64,000 nt of DNA. Source: Leptasterias polaris. Lineage: Eukaryota > Echinodermata > Asteroidea > Forcipulatida > Asteriidae. The stretch covers positions 2,666,001 through 2,730,000 of the forward strand of contig JAZGTN010000094.1 of the NCBI GenBank assembly GCA_037783415.1, written 5' to 3'. The translations under genes and the position numbers were made by a program. This document shows, piece after piece, positions 23,367 through 34,473 of the stretch. Each line of letters opens with the position of its first letter. Positions within the stretch are counted from its first letter, which is position 1. Below the pieces are notes generated by a model, which saw nothing but the letters and a program-made list of their open reading frames with translations, ran no database searches and was not told where the DNA came from.

Positions 23367-23964
23367 CTGTAAATAAAATAGAGAGTTCACAAGGTTTGCA
23401 ACAAGAAATGAATCCATCAAAAGTTAAATAGTCGTTTCAAGGCAGATTTGGAGTTAACTTTGTAGCTATTGCATAAGTTTTTTTTAATGTAGGACCATCT
23501 TCAAATTACATTTTGGCTATTTCTTTGACAACAACCATCAGTAAAAGCCGAACCAAGTTATGTCATCACTACCAACGGTATAACCCATAACATTACTAAC
23601 AAGAATCCGTGACACGATGAGCTTGAATCAGGAAGTTCAATGTCCCACCAGTGCTTTTGCTTTTGGCAAGAAAATGTAATTGTTTTGTCCTGGTGCTGTG
23701 TCTTCCCATCCAAGGGACGGACGATTTGCCCGTGGTGTCTGCAATTTGGGGGCACCACGCAGTAACCCAAACTGCCGACTGAAGAGCGCAATAAAGTCTA
23801 CTCTGAACAGTTTGTTTTGCTGATATCTTTACGATTGGAGGCGCGCATTGCCTGTAGCATGGAATAGTATTAGCTTGCTAATGAATGGAAGGCTGAAATT
23901 GATTATCTGGCGGTGCTTTCTTTTACTAGTCTCAAGATCGGACAGAATGTTAAATTCAAAACCC

Positions 23965-24040
23965 ACAGATATATATATTGTGGTGCGAGGCATTGCATGG
24001 TGAGGTATCAATGTACATTTGGTTTGCGGTAACACAGGTA
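23965..24040 (-). repeat. Dispersed repeat, copy 1 (ACCGCAAACCAAATGTACATT)
   Basis: Shares about 65 bp at high identity, in opposite orientation, with 53486-53560: GCATTGCATGGTGAGGTATC and TTTGGTTTGCGGTAACA. Probably a fragment of a transposable element; no termini seen. Confidence 0.65.
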
Positions 24041-24376
24041 TATTCATACATAATGAACTGGGCGAAAAAGGAGATAATGAATCAATGTAAATAAATAAAT
24101 AAAACGATCTAAACGATCTGAAGGACAATGCGTGATAGTATTCCAAACGAAAAACATTTCTCAGGATAATTGGTATAAGTATAAAGTTTACAGAAAATTA
24201 GTACATCATAAATTGTTATCATTCAACGAATCATATATAGTATACCTTTAATAAGTAAGTCACAACCTAATGAGCCGACTGCATTCAAATAGCGATAGCA
24301 TCGGCTGAATTAATGAGAAATATGATATTCATAATTCCCTATTGATACAGATTGTCACTTCACACATTGTCATTAC

Positions 24377-24401
24377 CTAAGTAGCCTGCCAAGTTGGGCC
24401 C
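24377..24401 (-). other. Candidate 25-nt microexon, minus strand
   Basis: Acceptor CATCACCTAAAGACTTCAG, 25 nt (GGGCCCAACTTGGCAGGCTA...), donor TTAG|GTAATG. Read in frame 2 it would join the open frame of the 23304-23366 segment without a stop. The evidence is only splice signals and phase. Confidence 0.22.
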
Positions 24402-26756
24402 CTGAAGTCTTTAGGTGATGCAATTAATGATAGCTCCCAGCTGTGACAGCTTCTATAATCCAAAATGAGTTGATTGGTATATCATTTATTTATCTTACCC
24501 CGTATACAAAAACATTTACTTGAAATAGTTATTAAGATTTACAGCCCTTAGACGAACGTATATAATCCACCGGTTTATCCCAGGACCCATCATGGAGAAT
24601 CATCTCCATGCTCCAGCAGTCAGTAAAAGGCATCAACATAACAAGTTGTGGTGATGGCCATTAGATTAAATAATTATGTTAACGATCTGAAGTTTGAACG
24701 AGGTTGTGCTTTGTCATCATCGATGAGAAAAATTAGGTCAGGCAAGACAACTTCTCATGTTACTGGTGATGATTTACTGAAACCATGCAATGGTTCAGTT
24801 TTAGTTTATTAAGAAAAAGTTTTCACAATTTTTCTTTTCTTTTTGTTTTCACATTTTAAACTTTAACTTCATCGGGGTCCATGAAAGTAAACACACTTGT
24901 AATAAAAGTCGTAAGCTAAGTAAGTTATGAGATTTGTTTCTTTGTTCATACCAGAAGTTAAATAAATGACACTGCTATCTTCAACATGTAAGATTCTATG
25001 CTTTGTTTTATTGAGCTGTGTATACACTTTGTGCCTATAGTAAACCCTTATAAGGTGCTACATAAGTTTGGTCTCATAATTCAAAAGACATTCAAAAACC
25101 TGTCTTAGAATGCTTCTGTCTGTTTAAGCGCCTCGAGTACCTTATCGGTGTGCGCAATATAAGACTATAATTTATATTATTTTATTATTAAGTTCGGGCT
25201 TTGTGGCTAATTCAACACGAGTCACAGGTAGACCAATTACTGTCTATACCTAATGCTACGACTTGTGATGGGGCAACAATTATTCAAAAACGGGTATATC
25301 ATGCCCAGTTTTGTTTGACAACGATGATACGACATGAGTTAATTCAGAATCATCTTCGATGTCACAAGCTTCTTTAAGCGCAGGATGTAGACGTTTGCAC
25401 CAAATGCAATTCCTCCCAATGTATTGCTGTCCAACGTAACGTAAAGGCATCTCTTCATCTTCTTCCGTGTCCCACTATGTCATAAATTGAAACAATTTCC
25501 CTCCAATTTTATTTCAACCTCGTGGCGGCATCCAAAAGCTATATAATGATGTAATGGCGCCTCATAAAGGGTTCTTCTAATCAAAGCTCCACTCACATTA
25601 GCCTATGTGAACAGTTATTGATGTTCTCAAAACTACGGACGGATGTCATCAGAGGAGAGGGGATTTTCAACCTCATTCTCAATCTTTCATCAACCCCTAT
25701 GTCGTGGGTATATCAAAACCCAAACGCACAATCATTCTGCTGAAGGTGGTTGGACATTACACAGACGTAAATGCCAAAGATTTTGAAAAACCGAGAATCA
25801 TGTAAATTGCTATCGTGCAAATAAGCCACCAAAGAAAATGAATTCTTCTCTTTGAGCCGAAGCTTCAAGGAACGACAATAACGTATTCAGGGTGAAAAGG
25901 GTCGTTCCAATATTACTTTATCGACTCCGGAAAACATGAAGACAAGTCCGTGTTTCACATTTAAATCGACGGTCAGGTTCTGTGGAACCACCAATAGCCT
26001 AATTATTAATGTTAAAGCCAATGCCACTGTGTCTGGTAAACTCCTATCACAAACCGCACAACCAAAAGCTTCTATCGAAATTATCGTCTTCTATAGTGGG
26101 GATGATATGCCATTTTCTGGATTAAGACGAAGAAAAGCCACTCAGCTTCCGTCATTCCGTGCCTCTGGGGCCTCGTGAAGTCTGCACCAAAGAGCGAGAT
26201 ATGTATCTCGGCATAGACCCAACTTCTGTACTCACTGATGTCATAAATCCTTACACAACAAAGAGATCCACTGGAAAGATACTGGGATTGTAGATGAAAC
26301 ATCGTCATGAGAAGAACAACACATTGATTTATCCAGATTGCCTGAGGGCCCATGTACTACTTCATGACTCAAATTGCTGTTTCAAAATTGTCTTGGCTAT
26401 TTCATTTAATGATTATTAAGCCATCGTTTGTCCAATACAAACCGTAGAAAGATGCAGCAATAAGCTAACAAACCACACGGATAGCCATTATTGCGAAACA
26501 AGTAAACTGAACACATAACATGGTCGGTTTTTTTTGACAAATATTGACAACTCAAACTGAAAAGCAAAAGCCAACTAGCCACGAGAAATATAAGTGAGCG
26601 AAGTAGGCCACGCAAACGAGAGAGGTAGCCCAAAGGTACATCAAATCAGCCGTTAGAGAAGACTGTTGTCAACAATATTGACCGCTGAAAGTGAACACGG
26701 TTATTTTTTTTCCTTTCGAATCATGGCACCGTTGACCATTCGATTCAAGAATCGGT

Positions 26757-27068
26757 TGGTGTAGGTGCAGTTTGGTGTAGAGGTATCTTTCCTCGCATTC
26801 CACTTCTAAGACCCCGGTTCAAATCATGCTGGGGGATTGGGTTGGGGATTGGGGTTTTAGACCTAACTGCGTGGGTTTTCCCTGGAATAATTCTCTGGGG
26901 TTTTCCTCCCACATATAAAACTGAAACGTTCCTCCTGTGTCTTCTCTATCCATTGGGCTCTTGGCTAGACATTGATTAAGTTTGCTTTTCTGAGAGTCCT
27001 TGGCTTCACAACCAGAATAAATGACATGAAATGAAATGAAAAAAATGAAATGAACAAAATGAAACGAA
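26757..27068 (+). mobile_element. tRNA-derived SINE with an ATGAA-type tail
   Basis: A-box-like TTTGGTGTAGAGGTA and B-box-like GGTTCAAATC head the element. The body contains GGGGTTTTCCTCCCACAT, and the tail is (ATGAA)n at about 27020-27068. A second, older member whose body matches (TTTCCTCCCACAT) lies at 50040-50402. Confidence 0.72.
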
Positions 27069-27464
27069 AGATAAACTTTACCGGTAACATTTTTTTCTTT
27101 TCCATTCCGCAAACCATTTGTTTAATTTCGCTGGCCACGCGTTAAAGGCGACGATGCATCTTCAATGATGCAGTGAAGGTGATGTAGTGAGAAATGAAAT
27201 GGCAAACGGCTGTTGAGATTCCCTGGGGAAGCTGACATTATCACAGCTTGCTGGATAATGACTTTGCTGTATGCAAAACTGTTTGTGAAAACGCCTGCCG
27301 AAGTGGAACTGGAACTCCCCGTTCGTCAAAACGAGGGCATTTTATAATATTTGCCTGTGTCGGGGGTCTCTTAATGATGTAATTTAAGGTATCTTATGTA
27401 TAAAGAAAGAGTAGACCATTTCATCTCCTTCAAAATAAATAAATAAACCACAACGGAAACTGAC

Positions 27465-27722
27465 TAGGTAAATTTTAAATGGTTTTGGGTTGAACAAAGA
27501 CAAATTGACTAGAGTGGGATTTGAACCAACGACCTATGGATTAACGTGCCGGCGCTCTACCAACTGAGCTATCAAGCACTATGTTGGCAGTCTCCCTATT
27601 TTGTCAATATCTTTTTTTCGGGGGGTGCCAATCAAGCCATTCAACCGTTAACAGCCGTGTAGCCAGGGATCACACCCAAGTATACCATACTGGGAAGCGG
27701 CAGCCAGGGGATGCGACTTTTT
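27465..27722 (-). mobile_element. tRNA-derived SINE, minus strand
   Basis: On the minus strand: TGATAGCTCAGTTGGTAGAGC (A box, one T before it), then TCGTTGGTTCAAATCCC (B box), flanked upstream by GATATTGACAAAATAGGGAG and downstream by CTCTAGTCAATTTGTCTTTG. I recall this composite as a common echinoderm SINE. The acceptor arms do not pair, so it is not a functional tRNA gene. Confidence 0.75.
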
Positions 27723-28447
27723 CATATCAGATATCAAATAATAAAACAATGGTTTTAAGATATCAATAATTAACTGTTACACATTTGTTTCTTAATTTTG
27801 AAGGGTTTCCTACATGCAGATGTATTGAGTTGTTATCAAGAGTAAAGGATGGTAACTTTTTAAGCCGGAATTATTCCTTCAATCTGCAATGTGCTGGTAT
27901 CTTCACTCGTGAGTGTCTACCGACCAAACCCATCCCGAGCCAAGCTATTGGGTTTTGGGTATCCTTGCTGTATGTGGGTTTTTTTCCAGAGTACATTCAC
28001 TCCATCATGAAGCTATCAAATATTAGTGAACATTCAGTTTATCGCAATAATCTTGACAAGCAGACTATTTCTCAATATTCCATTTCTTCTCATGAACCAC
28101 AACTTTGGAGTCAATAAAGAGAGGTAATTTCACGCACTTGGTTGTCAACCACAAGCTATTTTCTTATTGTATACATTACACCATGCAAAGCCTTTAAAAT
28201 AATGACAGTTTTTGTTCAATGAAAAACAATAATAAAATAACATTTCAATAGCTGTCTTGTTCAGTAAATTTGTTTAATATTTTGAGTTTACTTCCCCCTT
28301 TTTCTCTATAACGAAGAGAGATATTTAAGTCCGGTTGTGTCCATTGTGTAACGGTATAAAAATAATAATATAATATGGCCTAAAATTAAATCCCTAAAAG
28401 AAGACCCCTAAGAGGTGTTCACGACATAGGCATTGTCTTTTCCCCTG

Positions 28448-28582
28448 TTTCTGTTGTTGTTGTCGCTGCTGCTGCTGCTGTTGCTTTTGTTGTTGTTATT
28501 GTTGTTATTGTTGTTATTGTTGTTATTGTTGTTATTGTTCATGTTATTGTTCATGTTATTGTTGATGTTATTGTTGCTGCTG
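28448..28582 (+). repeat. Compound TTG / CTG / TTATTG microsatellite
   Basis: Runs of GTTGTT, CTGCTGCTGCTG and six-base TTATTG repeats follow one another with little interruption. Low complexity; no coding meaning. Confidence 0.95.
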
Positions 28583-29834
28583 AGTTTTGTTTTGTTTTGT
28601 GTATGTTTATGAATTGTTGGTTTCCATGGGGTAAAATGTAATTAAATGTAGCAGCATGCCAATTGAAACATACTTTCTATTGCTTCGAGGATATCTACTG
28701 TTCTGACAACACTTGAACCCGTATGTTTCCATCAAGTCGGAAAAATAGCTGAATTCCTCATCCCATAAAAACCAGCTGCCGTTTGCTGCTGCAGGATTCT
28801 ATCCTTTGACAAGATCACCGGCTTCAGGCCAGTTCATGTGATAAAAACCCTGTACTGGCTCACCTCTAAAATCAATTCATTTCGCGCATGCGTTCATTCC
28901 ATTTCAAGCGAAATAAAATTGTCCTAGTCAATAGTTAATTCAAAATAACGGACGGAGCATCAAATGGATATTGGGACTGCAGCAGAGAGAGAGGGAAGAG
29001 AGCAGGGCGTGAGGCTGATGAAATAAAACTCATTAAAGCCGGTGTGTGTATGAGCCGCCGAAGGGGACGGAAGGGGGTCATGATACGGGGGCCCCCTCCC
29101 TAATAACTGTCCCGTAGGCTCTGGGTACATTATTGATTATGTCGGTACATCTGAAACATTCAAACCAACTTGCTTGATTTATGAAGGAATCTCATGAATG
29201 TAAATTTGTCAGCTTAGATAGAAGAGGAAATGGTTGGTTCTCACAAACCATACTCAGTTGATGCCCCCCCCCCCCCCTCCTTGCTTGTGCAGTGTCAAAT
29301 TGTCTTTCCCCTTCATTCTTTGCAGTATAGTCCTGTATGTCCAGTTGATTATATCAAACTCATTTTACCAGCTCTAGACAGACTCATTGTGCCCCAGGAA
29401 TCTTCGCTTCCCCGTCCCCAGGCACGGGTCGTGTTTTCCCCTTTCCCATTCCTTACAGTATTATTTTCATTCGTGTATTGAGTAACCAGCAATGCTTTCC
29501 GTCCGGGCAAAAATCAGCTTCAAGTAACGCGAAAGAAGAACACAAAGTATCAAAATCACAAAGTTAGTAGAGCAAGTGTCATGCATAAGAATATGATGGA
29601 AAACAGTGGGGAGTTTCACAAGTGTGATTTTCCACCCATGTGGATAGGATATCCCGTGTTCAAGGGGGTGTATGTTTGTTGTTTATATATAGCTGACTGT
29701 ATACTTTTCTGTTTCCAATATTGAATGTTGGTGCCCAACTTTTCAGTTTTTAGACGATATGTTGTCCATTTCAAAAAAACCAAACGACTTACGGTACTGA
29801 ACAACTAAACAACCGCCTTAAAACTATACCTTAC

Positions 29835-30109
29835 CTGGACCTGTTTCTCCGCTGTCGCTCACTAGTTCAATACATTTTTCCTGTTCTCTGGCATTTCAGT
29901 GTTTGCTGTCCTGTAGTATTGATTGAAAGATGTGGCGAGTAGAGTAGGCAGCAAGCTCTTGTCGTCGGATTGCCTTCTCTTTTGATATTTATAGTCAGAC
30001 AGTAATAGTTTGACCGCAACTGGCCCCTCGTGTCCCACCATTAGCTGGACCTGTTGCGAGCATGAACGAGACGGCTGTTCACCAAGCAGTTCACTGCTCA
30101 GTGAATGCA
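29835..30109 (-). other. Candidate 275-nt exon, minus strand, possibly 5' UTR or noncoding RNA
   Basis: Acceptor GTTTTGTTTAACTTACAG, 275 nt, donor CCAG|GTAAGG, both strong. The longest frame (82 residues from an ATG, or slightly more) ends in TAG about 20 nt before the donor; the other frames are closed. So it is not an internal coding exon; a 5' UTR exon or a lncRNA exon fits better. Confidence 0.35.
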
Positions 30110-32010
30110 CTGTAAGTTAAACAAAACAAAAAACCAGAAAGGAATGTCTCATTGTATGTATTGCAAGTCTCGCTCTTTGTCTTACACAAGTCACAGTGGC
30201 TAACCTAAACCATAGACAAAGAAACAGCATACAATGTTATTTAACTTACCAAATTCCTGCCGTTTTTATGTGCACGGTTGTTTCCCACACATAATGACAC
30301 GTTGCAGCCATTTTGAAATAATGTTTCATCGCGCCACTTTTCCTGCCAAAGAGGGCGCATCGCATTAAATCGGACCATAATTTGCATAAAATTAATGCGG
30401 TTGTTTTAGAGCACGATTGAACTTAACCTTTACTCACTCTTCACATCAAACATGCTACCACCGCCACACATTTAAATATACATTATTATGCAGAAGATAT
30501 GCTATTCAATTGTGTAATAATCCTTGGATAATGTTTTGTTGCGCATCCCCACCCACCCTCGTACGCCAATATTATGACTATCTTCAGGTATAGGCGTACA
30601 ACCTGTACAACCGTTCGGTACACTACTTGTAGCCGTCACTGAGTGGACTCGTCCTATCCAGAGTTCCGTAACCCATGTTACCTTATGCTATTGCTACTTG
30701 CTTTGCACTTTGTGATTTTGGCTTACTATTCACAGGTGCAAAACCCTCCCATTGAAGCCAAAGTACAGGACGACAAAAAACTCGACAGACTTCACACGTT
30801 TGATACGGAAATGACTCTAACAAAACACAAAACATAATCGAAAATTTCACCAAGTTAGAATATTGACATGACGGCTCTCTTTCACTTCTCCGTCCATTAA
30901 AAAACAACAGACCGTAATGCAGCAGTAAATTATGAATAACACACAGTTTATTTTATTTTATGAGAGCTTTATATCATCAAGGTAAATACTGACCGGCGCA
31001 ACCGTCATAAAACCCTAGCAGCGTGTTCCCATAAATCACTCAAGAAAATGGCATCCAAAACCCAACGGGTTTGGCAGCCTGCGGGCACCGTTAAGCAGAT
31101 TGTCCTAGCACTAAGGATTATTAGCTAACTAAACATATTATCGAGACTATATCTAGCTGGCTGTTAGTGGCGTGAGTTTTTAAAACATATTGTTCGATGA
31201 AGGCATGAGAGAAGAGACCCCAAGGTAGGGATTTTCACCATGGAGTTTATACAAATATAACTCTATGAGTCTTACGAGTCCATCTTAACTATACATGGAC
31301 GACAAGAGATGAGAGACCGTTCGAGAGAGTTTCCCGCCAAAAGGGAATCTAATGTTTGAACCGATTCAAATTATGAAGACCTTTTTGCGATTCAACAGTT
31401 ATATCCTAACATGACTATTAAAGAAAGGAGGACTGGAAATACTTCTGTGCCACACTTCTTTATTAAATTTCCAGATTTTTTCTATGTTTCATATTTGTTT
31501 TTTATATTAAATCAAATGTGAGGTTCTCATTTCGCAAGGGGTCGGCATTCTAAAAGAGAAACAAATTACTCATTCTACTCGTGGCCGAGTGAATTTCAGT
31601 TTGTCACAGTCCCCTTTCCCTACTTTTTTTTAAGGTAATTTAATTGAGTGTTGAAAACCTTGTCAAGGTCCAACATGCATTTTCATATAGAATTTTTTTA
31701 CAATGTATAGCCTATGTTTTTTATCTCGACGTGTAGGTATGGCCGTTGTCATGCCAACTGGACAATGCAAAATAAATGTCAAAGACTGTCCCGTCTTGCA
31801 ATTACGGCGTCCAAGGTCCTTTTTCAGCTGAGTTGCCATGGGAACTTTTTTCCCAAAGTGATTACTGTTAATAATTCATGTTCAATGTCTGAAGGGAGTC
31901 GATGTTAATTTTGAAAGTCAGTTAATGTAAATCTAAGCGTGTGATTTCATAAGTCATAACCACCGAGAAATCAAGTCTCACGCTGCACCATGATGATGGT
32001 TCAATGTCAT

Positions 32011-32331
32011 TCAGTGATTGGATACCAAGTATGATTGGTCATGCGTATACAGCTCCGCGAAATGGACTTCTAATTTCTTTAATAAGTATTTTTCCTGTTT
32101 CGTTGTAGCGGGATTTGACATCAAGGTCTTGCCTCTCGACAAGACGTTGTCATAGTAACGGCAGATTTCAACTAATAACGGTTCGCAGGATTTTCCTCGG
32201 CAATATCTCACCCTTTTTTGTTTTACTATTTCAAACGCTTCCGTTGCGCCTAATGGTATTAGGCTCTGTGTAGACAGTAGTGCAATAAAAGAAAATCGCA
32301 AAATGAAGCCATTTTGTGAGAGTGGACACAA
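32011..32331 (-). CDS. Putative small secreted cysteine-containing peptide precursor, 106 residues
   Basis: A single open frame from ATG 32331 to TGA 32011. Residues 8-30 (GFILRFSFIALLSTQSLI...) form a hydrophobic core, and GATEA near residue 32 fits a signal-peptidase site. The predicted mature part starts FEIVKQKRVRYCRGKSC, with a dibasic KR that could be a prohormone-convertase site, then CEPLLVEICRYYDNVLSRGK. Only three cysteines follow the signal, in the pattern C-x4-C-x7-C, so one may be unpaired or pair between chains. The C-terminal third (KQEKYLLKKLEVHFAELY) looks helical and amphipathic. I compared it from memory with insulin/relaxin, orexin, calcitonin, MCH and somatostatin patterns and none fits. 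It could be a neuropeptide-like precursor, one exon of a larger secreted protein, or chance. No intron is needed. No transcript evidence is available here. Confidence 0.42.
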   Translation of the reverse strand: MCPLSQNGFILRFSFIALLSTQSLIPLGATEAFEIVKQKRVRYCRGKSCEPLLVEICRYYDNVLSRGKTLMSNPATTKQEKYLLKKLEVHFAELYTHDQSYLVSNH

Positions 32332-33636
32332 TTATTGTATGACACTAAGTATTAGGTTTGGGTAAATTTATCCGCGTGTATACACCCAAACCAAACAGTG
32401 CACTGCTATAATATTGTCCACCATCTCAAAAAGGCTAACTGCCTAATTGAATGTGTCTTCTTAAAATATGATATAATGTCAAACTAGTATGTCCACATGT
32501 TGTATCTATCAAACCAAAATGACTATTTAGGCCTACTATACGAATTATTCGTGTGATTATTGTAATTTACCCCTGTTTTTGTTGTGCATAGTTTAATTCT
32601 TATGCATTTCAAGTTATTTTTCTTTCGTGATGAGGAAATACAATGCTATACAATACACTCAGAAGGATTTCACATCAGTTTTCAGTGAGGCGGTTTGAAA
32701 TTAAACCAATGTCTTTTTAAAAGTGATTAAGATTTTAAAGGGAAAGTATAAAGTTGGTTTTTGGATTAGAAAATCAATTCCCATCGCATTGTTTCAAGAA
32801 ACACAACAAAACCATAACAATTATTACCAAGCTGTGAAAAAACGGTTGCATGTTTGTTAGGAATTGTATGTGCTTATCTCTTATTCATCTAATAGTACTA
32901 TTTTTAGTGCTTACTGTGATAAAACCGAAATAAGCAACCGGTGCTTTCTGGGTGTCCAGATATAATTTTCTTGATTTGACAATATACTTCTGACGAAAAT
33001 ACTTCATTGCAGGATTTGCACTGGCATGAATTTCACAATCAGTCAGTTTCCACGTATCACTAAGATTGTTTTTGTTAATTTTGCCTTTTAGTTTTACCAA
33101 TCCTACATTTCACCTTTAAGGTATTTCATAGGAAAACATAATTCACTTGAACAGAGGTATCTGCGTCTAGATAAACTTCATTGTCAACTATGATTGATCC
33201 TAACGACGATTTCCCATGTTCCAGAACCTCCCTGGAAACAGTTTCCATGGAAACATCCTTGCACTAAAAGTGCACATATTAATCATAAAAAGAAACAACA
33301 GCAGCTGTGTGTTTTTTCATATAGAGGATAATTTATTGACCATTCAATGAACAAATGTGGAAAGAGATAAGGACTGACATTAATAATAAGAAATACAATG
33401 TTCAAGTCAATACAGTATAAATAATGGAATGAAAGTTATCATGAATAAATTAACTTAAAAATCAATTAGTTGAGCATGCATATAGTGTTAATCATATACA
33501 GTAAATGACAAATGATATATCCTGATGACTTTGCCCCTCCACCATGGTGTATAACAGTAAAACAAAAAGTATCAATTGACCTCTTGCACTGACATCAACC
33601 CCGGCTCCTACCTACATGTACCCATGTCCTACCATT
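32332..33636. other. Noncoding interval
   Basis: AT-rich, with no gene recognised. Near 33330 a minus-strand AATAAA (plus-strand TTTATT in AATTTATTGACC) could be the poly(A) signal of the terminal exon candidate at 34372-34473. Confidence 0.35.
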
Positions 33637-33816
33637 TTGGGAGTCAAATTGCATCTAGTTACCACACACAGGAATGCGCACACAATTGGGGTGCGTTTTT
33701 GCGGTCGTAACCAATAAATGTTTCGGTTGAACTTCCCATTGGTTAATCACTGGCCATTGACCGAAACAGTTATTGGTTACGATCGCGAAAATGCACCCTT
33801 GGAATCAGACTCCCAA
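33637..33816. mobile_element. 180-bp foldback element
   Basis: Outer ends TTGGGAGTCAAATT and, inverted, TTGGGAGTCTGATT. Inner arms GGGTGCGTTTTTGCGGTCG, then AACCAATAAATGTTTCGGT, pair with the complement on the right. Noncoding and MITE-like. Confidence 0.75.
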
Positions 33817-34371
33817 CATGGCGCAACCAGTATTTATGATTGGTGAGGGCGCTTTTTTCCCCCGTTAACATTCCAGCATTTCTAAATAATATGTAAATTT
33901 ACTTTCAGAGGCAGTAATGCATTAGTTACAGATACTGGTAATATCAAATTTATCTGAAAACCGTAACATATCTCTGCTGATATGAGAATATTTCTCATGA
34001 CAAAACATACAGACGAACTGTTCTGTGGTATACTGCTATACAATTGCCTTACTGGAGCTTGAAGCATATCAACCGTACTGAAAGCTGCAGAATGAAACGC
34101 AATTTGCCAATTGGAAAAATTCTGTGTTCTGTAGTAACTAGACTGCAGATGGAGGATGTCAGCCCATCTCAACCTGTCACACTTTATTCAAGAACCACTA
34201 TGAGCTGACAGCTCCATACACTATTTGAATCTGTTTGTAATTCTACCTTGTAATGCACAACAACTTGTAGACTGCAGTGTCAAATATTAGTCAGGGACCC
34301 AAATGCTGATTGTTGCTTATTTTATTATGTGGTTAGTCTGCACAGTGCACATCTACCAAGTACATGTAGGC

Positions 34372-34473
34372 CTATACTATATGGTCTGTGAGAAATGACA
34401 AGTATGGAATTGTATCCAAGATTGTCCAGGAACACTCAAGGATGTCAAACAACTCCGTTACTCTGTCATACAC
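34372..34473 (-). other. Candidate terminal coding exon, minus strand
   Basis: A strong acceptor (GGTTTTCATTCTTGCAG) opens a segment with one open frame of 33 codons ending in TAG: VYDRVTELFDILECSWTILD, then TIPYLSFLTDHIV. The other two frames close within five codons. Downstream on the same strand lies an AT-rich stretch with a poly(A) hexamer at about 33330, as expected of a 3' UTR of about 1 kb. I do not recognise the C terminus. Upstream partner exons were not found with confidence. Confidence 0.35.

Larger units (their letters stand above)
20291..26756. other. Long noncoding interval
   Basis: No gene recognised beyond the minus-strand exon candidates at 23304-23366 and 24377-24401. ORFs at 21339-21599, 21707-21913 and 25936-26178 have no recognisable domain. 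A 20-bp palindrome CATGGAGA-ATCA-TCTCCATG lies at 24591-24610. Confidence 0.35.
27723..32010. other. Noncoding interval
   Basis: No gene recognised apart from the minus-strand exon candidate at 29835-30109. Contains the microsatellite at 28448-28582 and a short poly-C run at about 29265-29277. ORFs such as 27785-28117 and 29230-29481 carry no recognisable domain. Confidence 0.35.

Noticed and set aside
27500..27578. Apparent tRNA gene, minus strand
   Set aside because: A and B boxes are present, but the acceptor and anticodon stems do not form and SINE body sequence continues on both sides.
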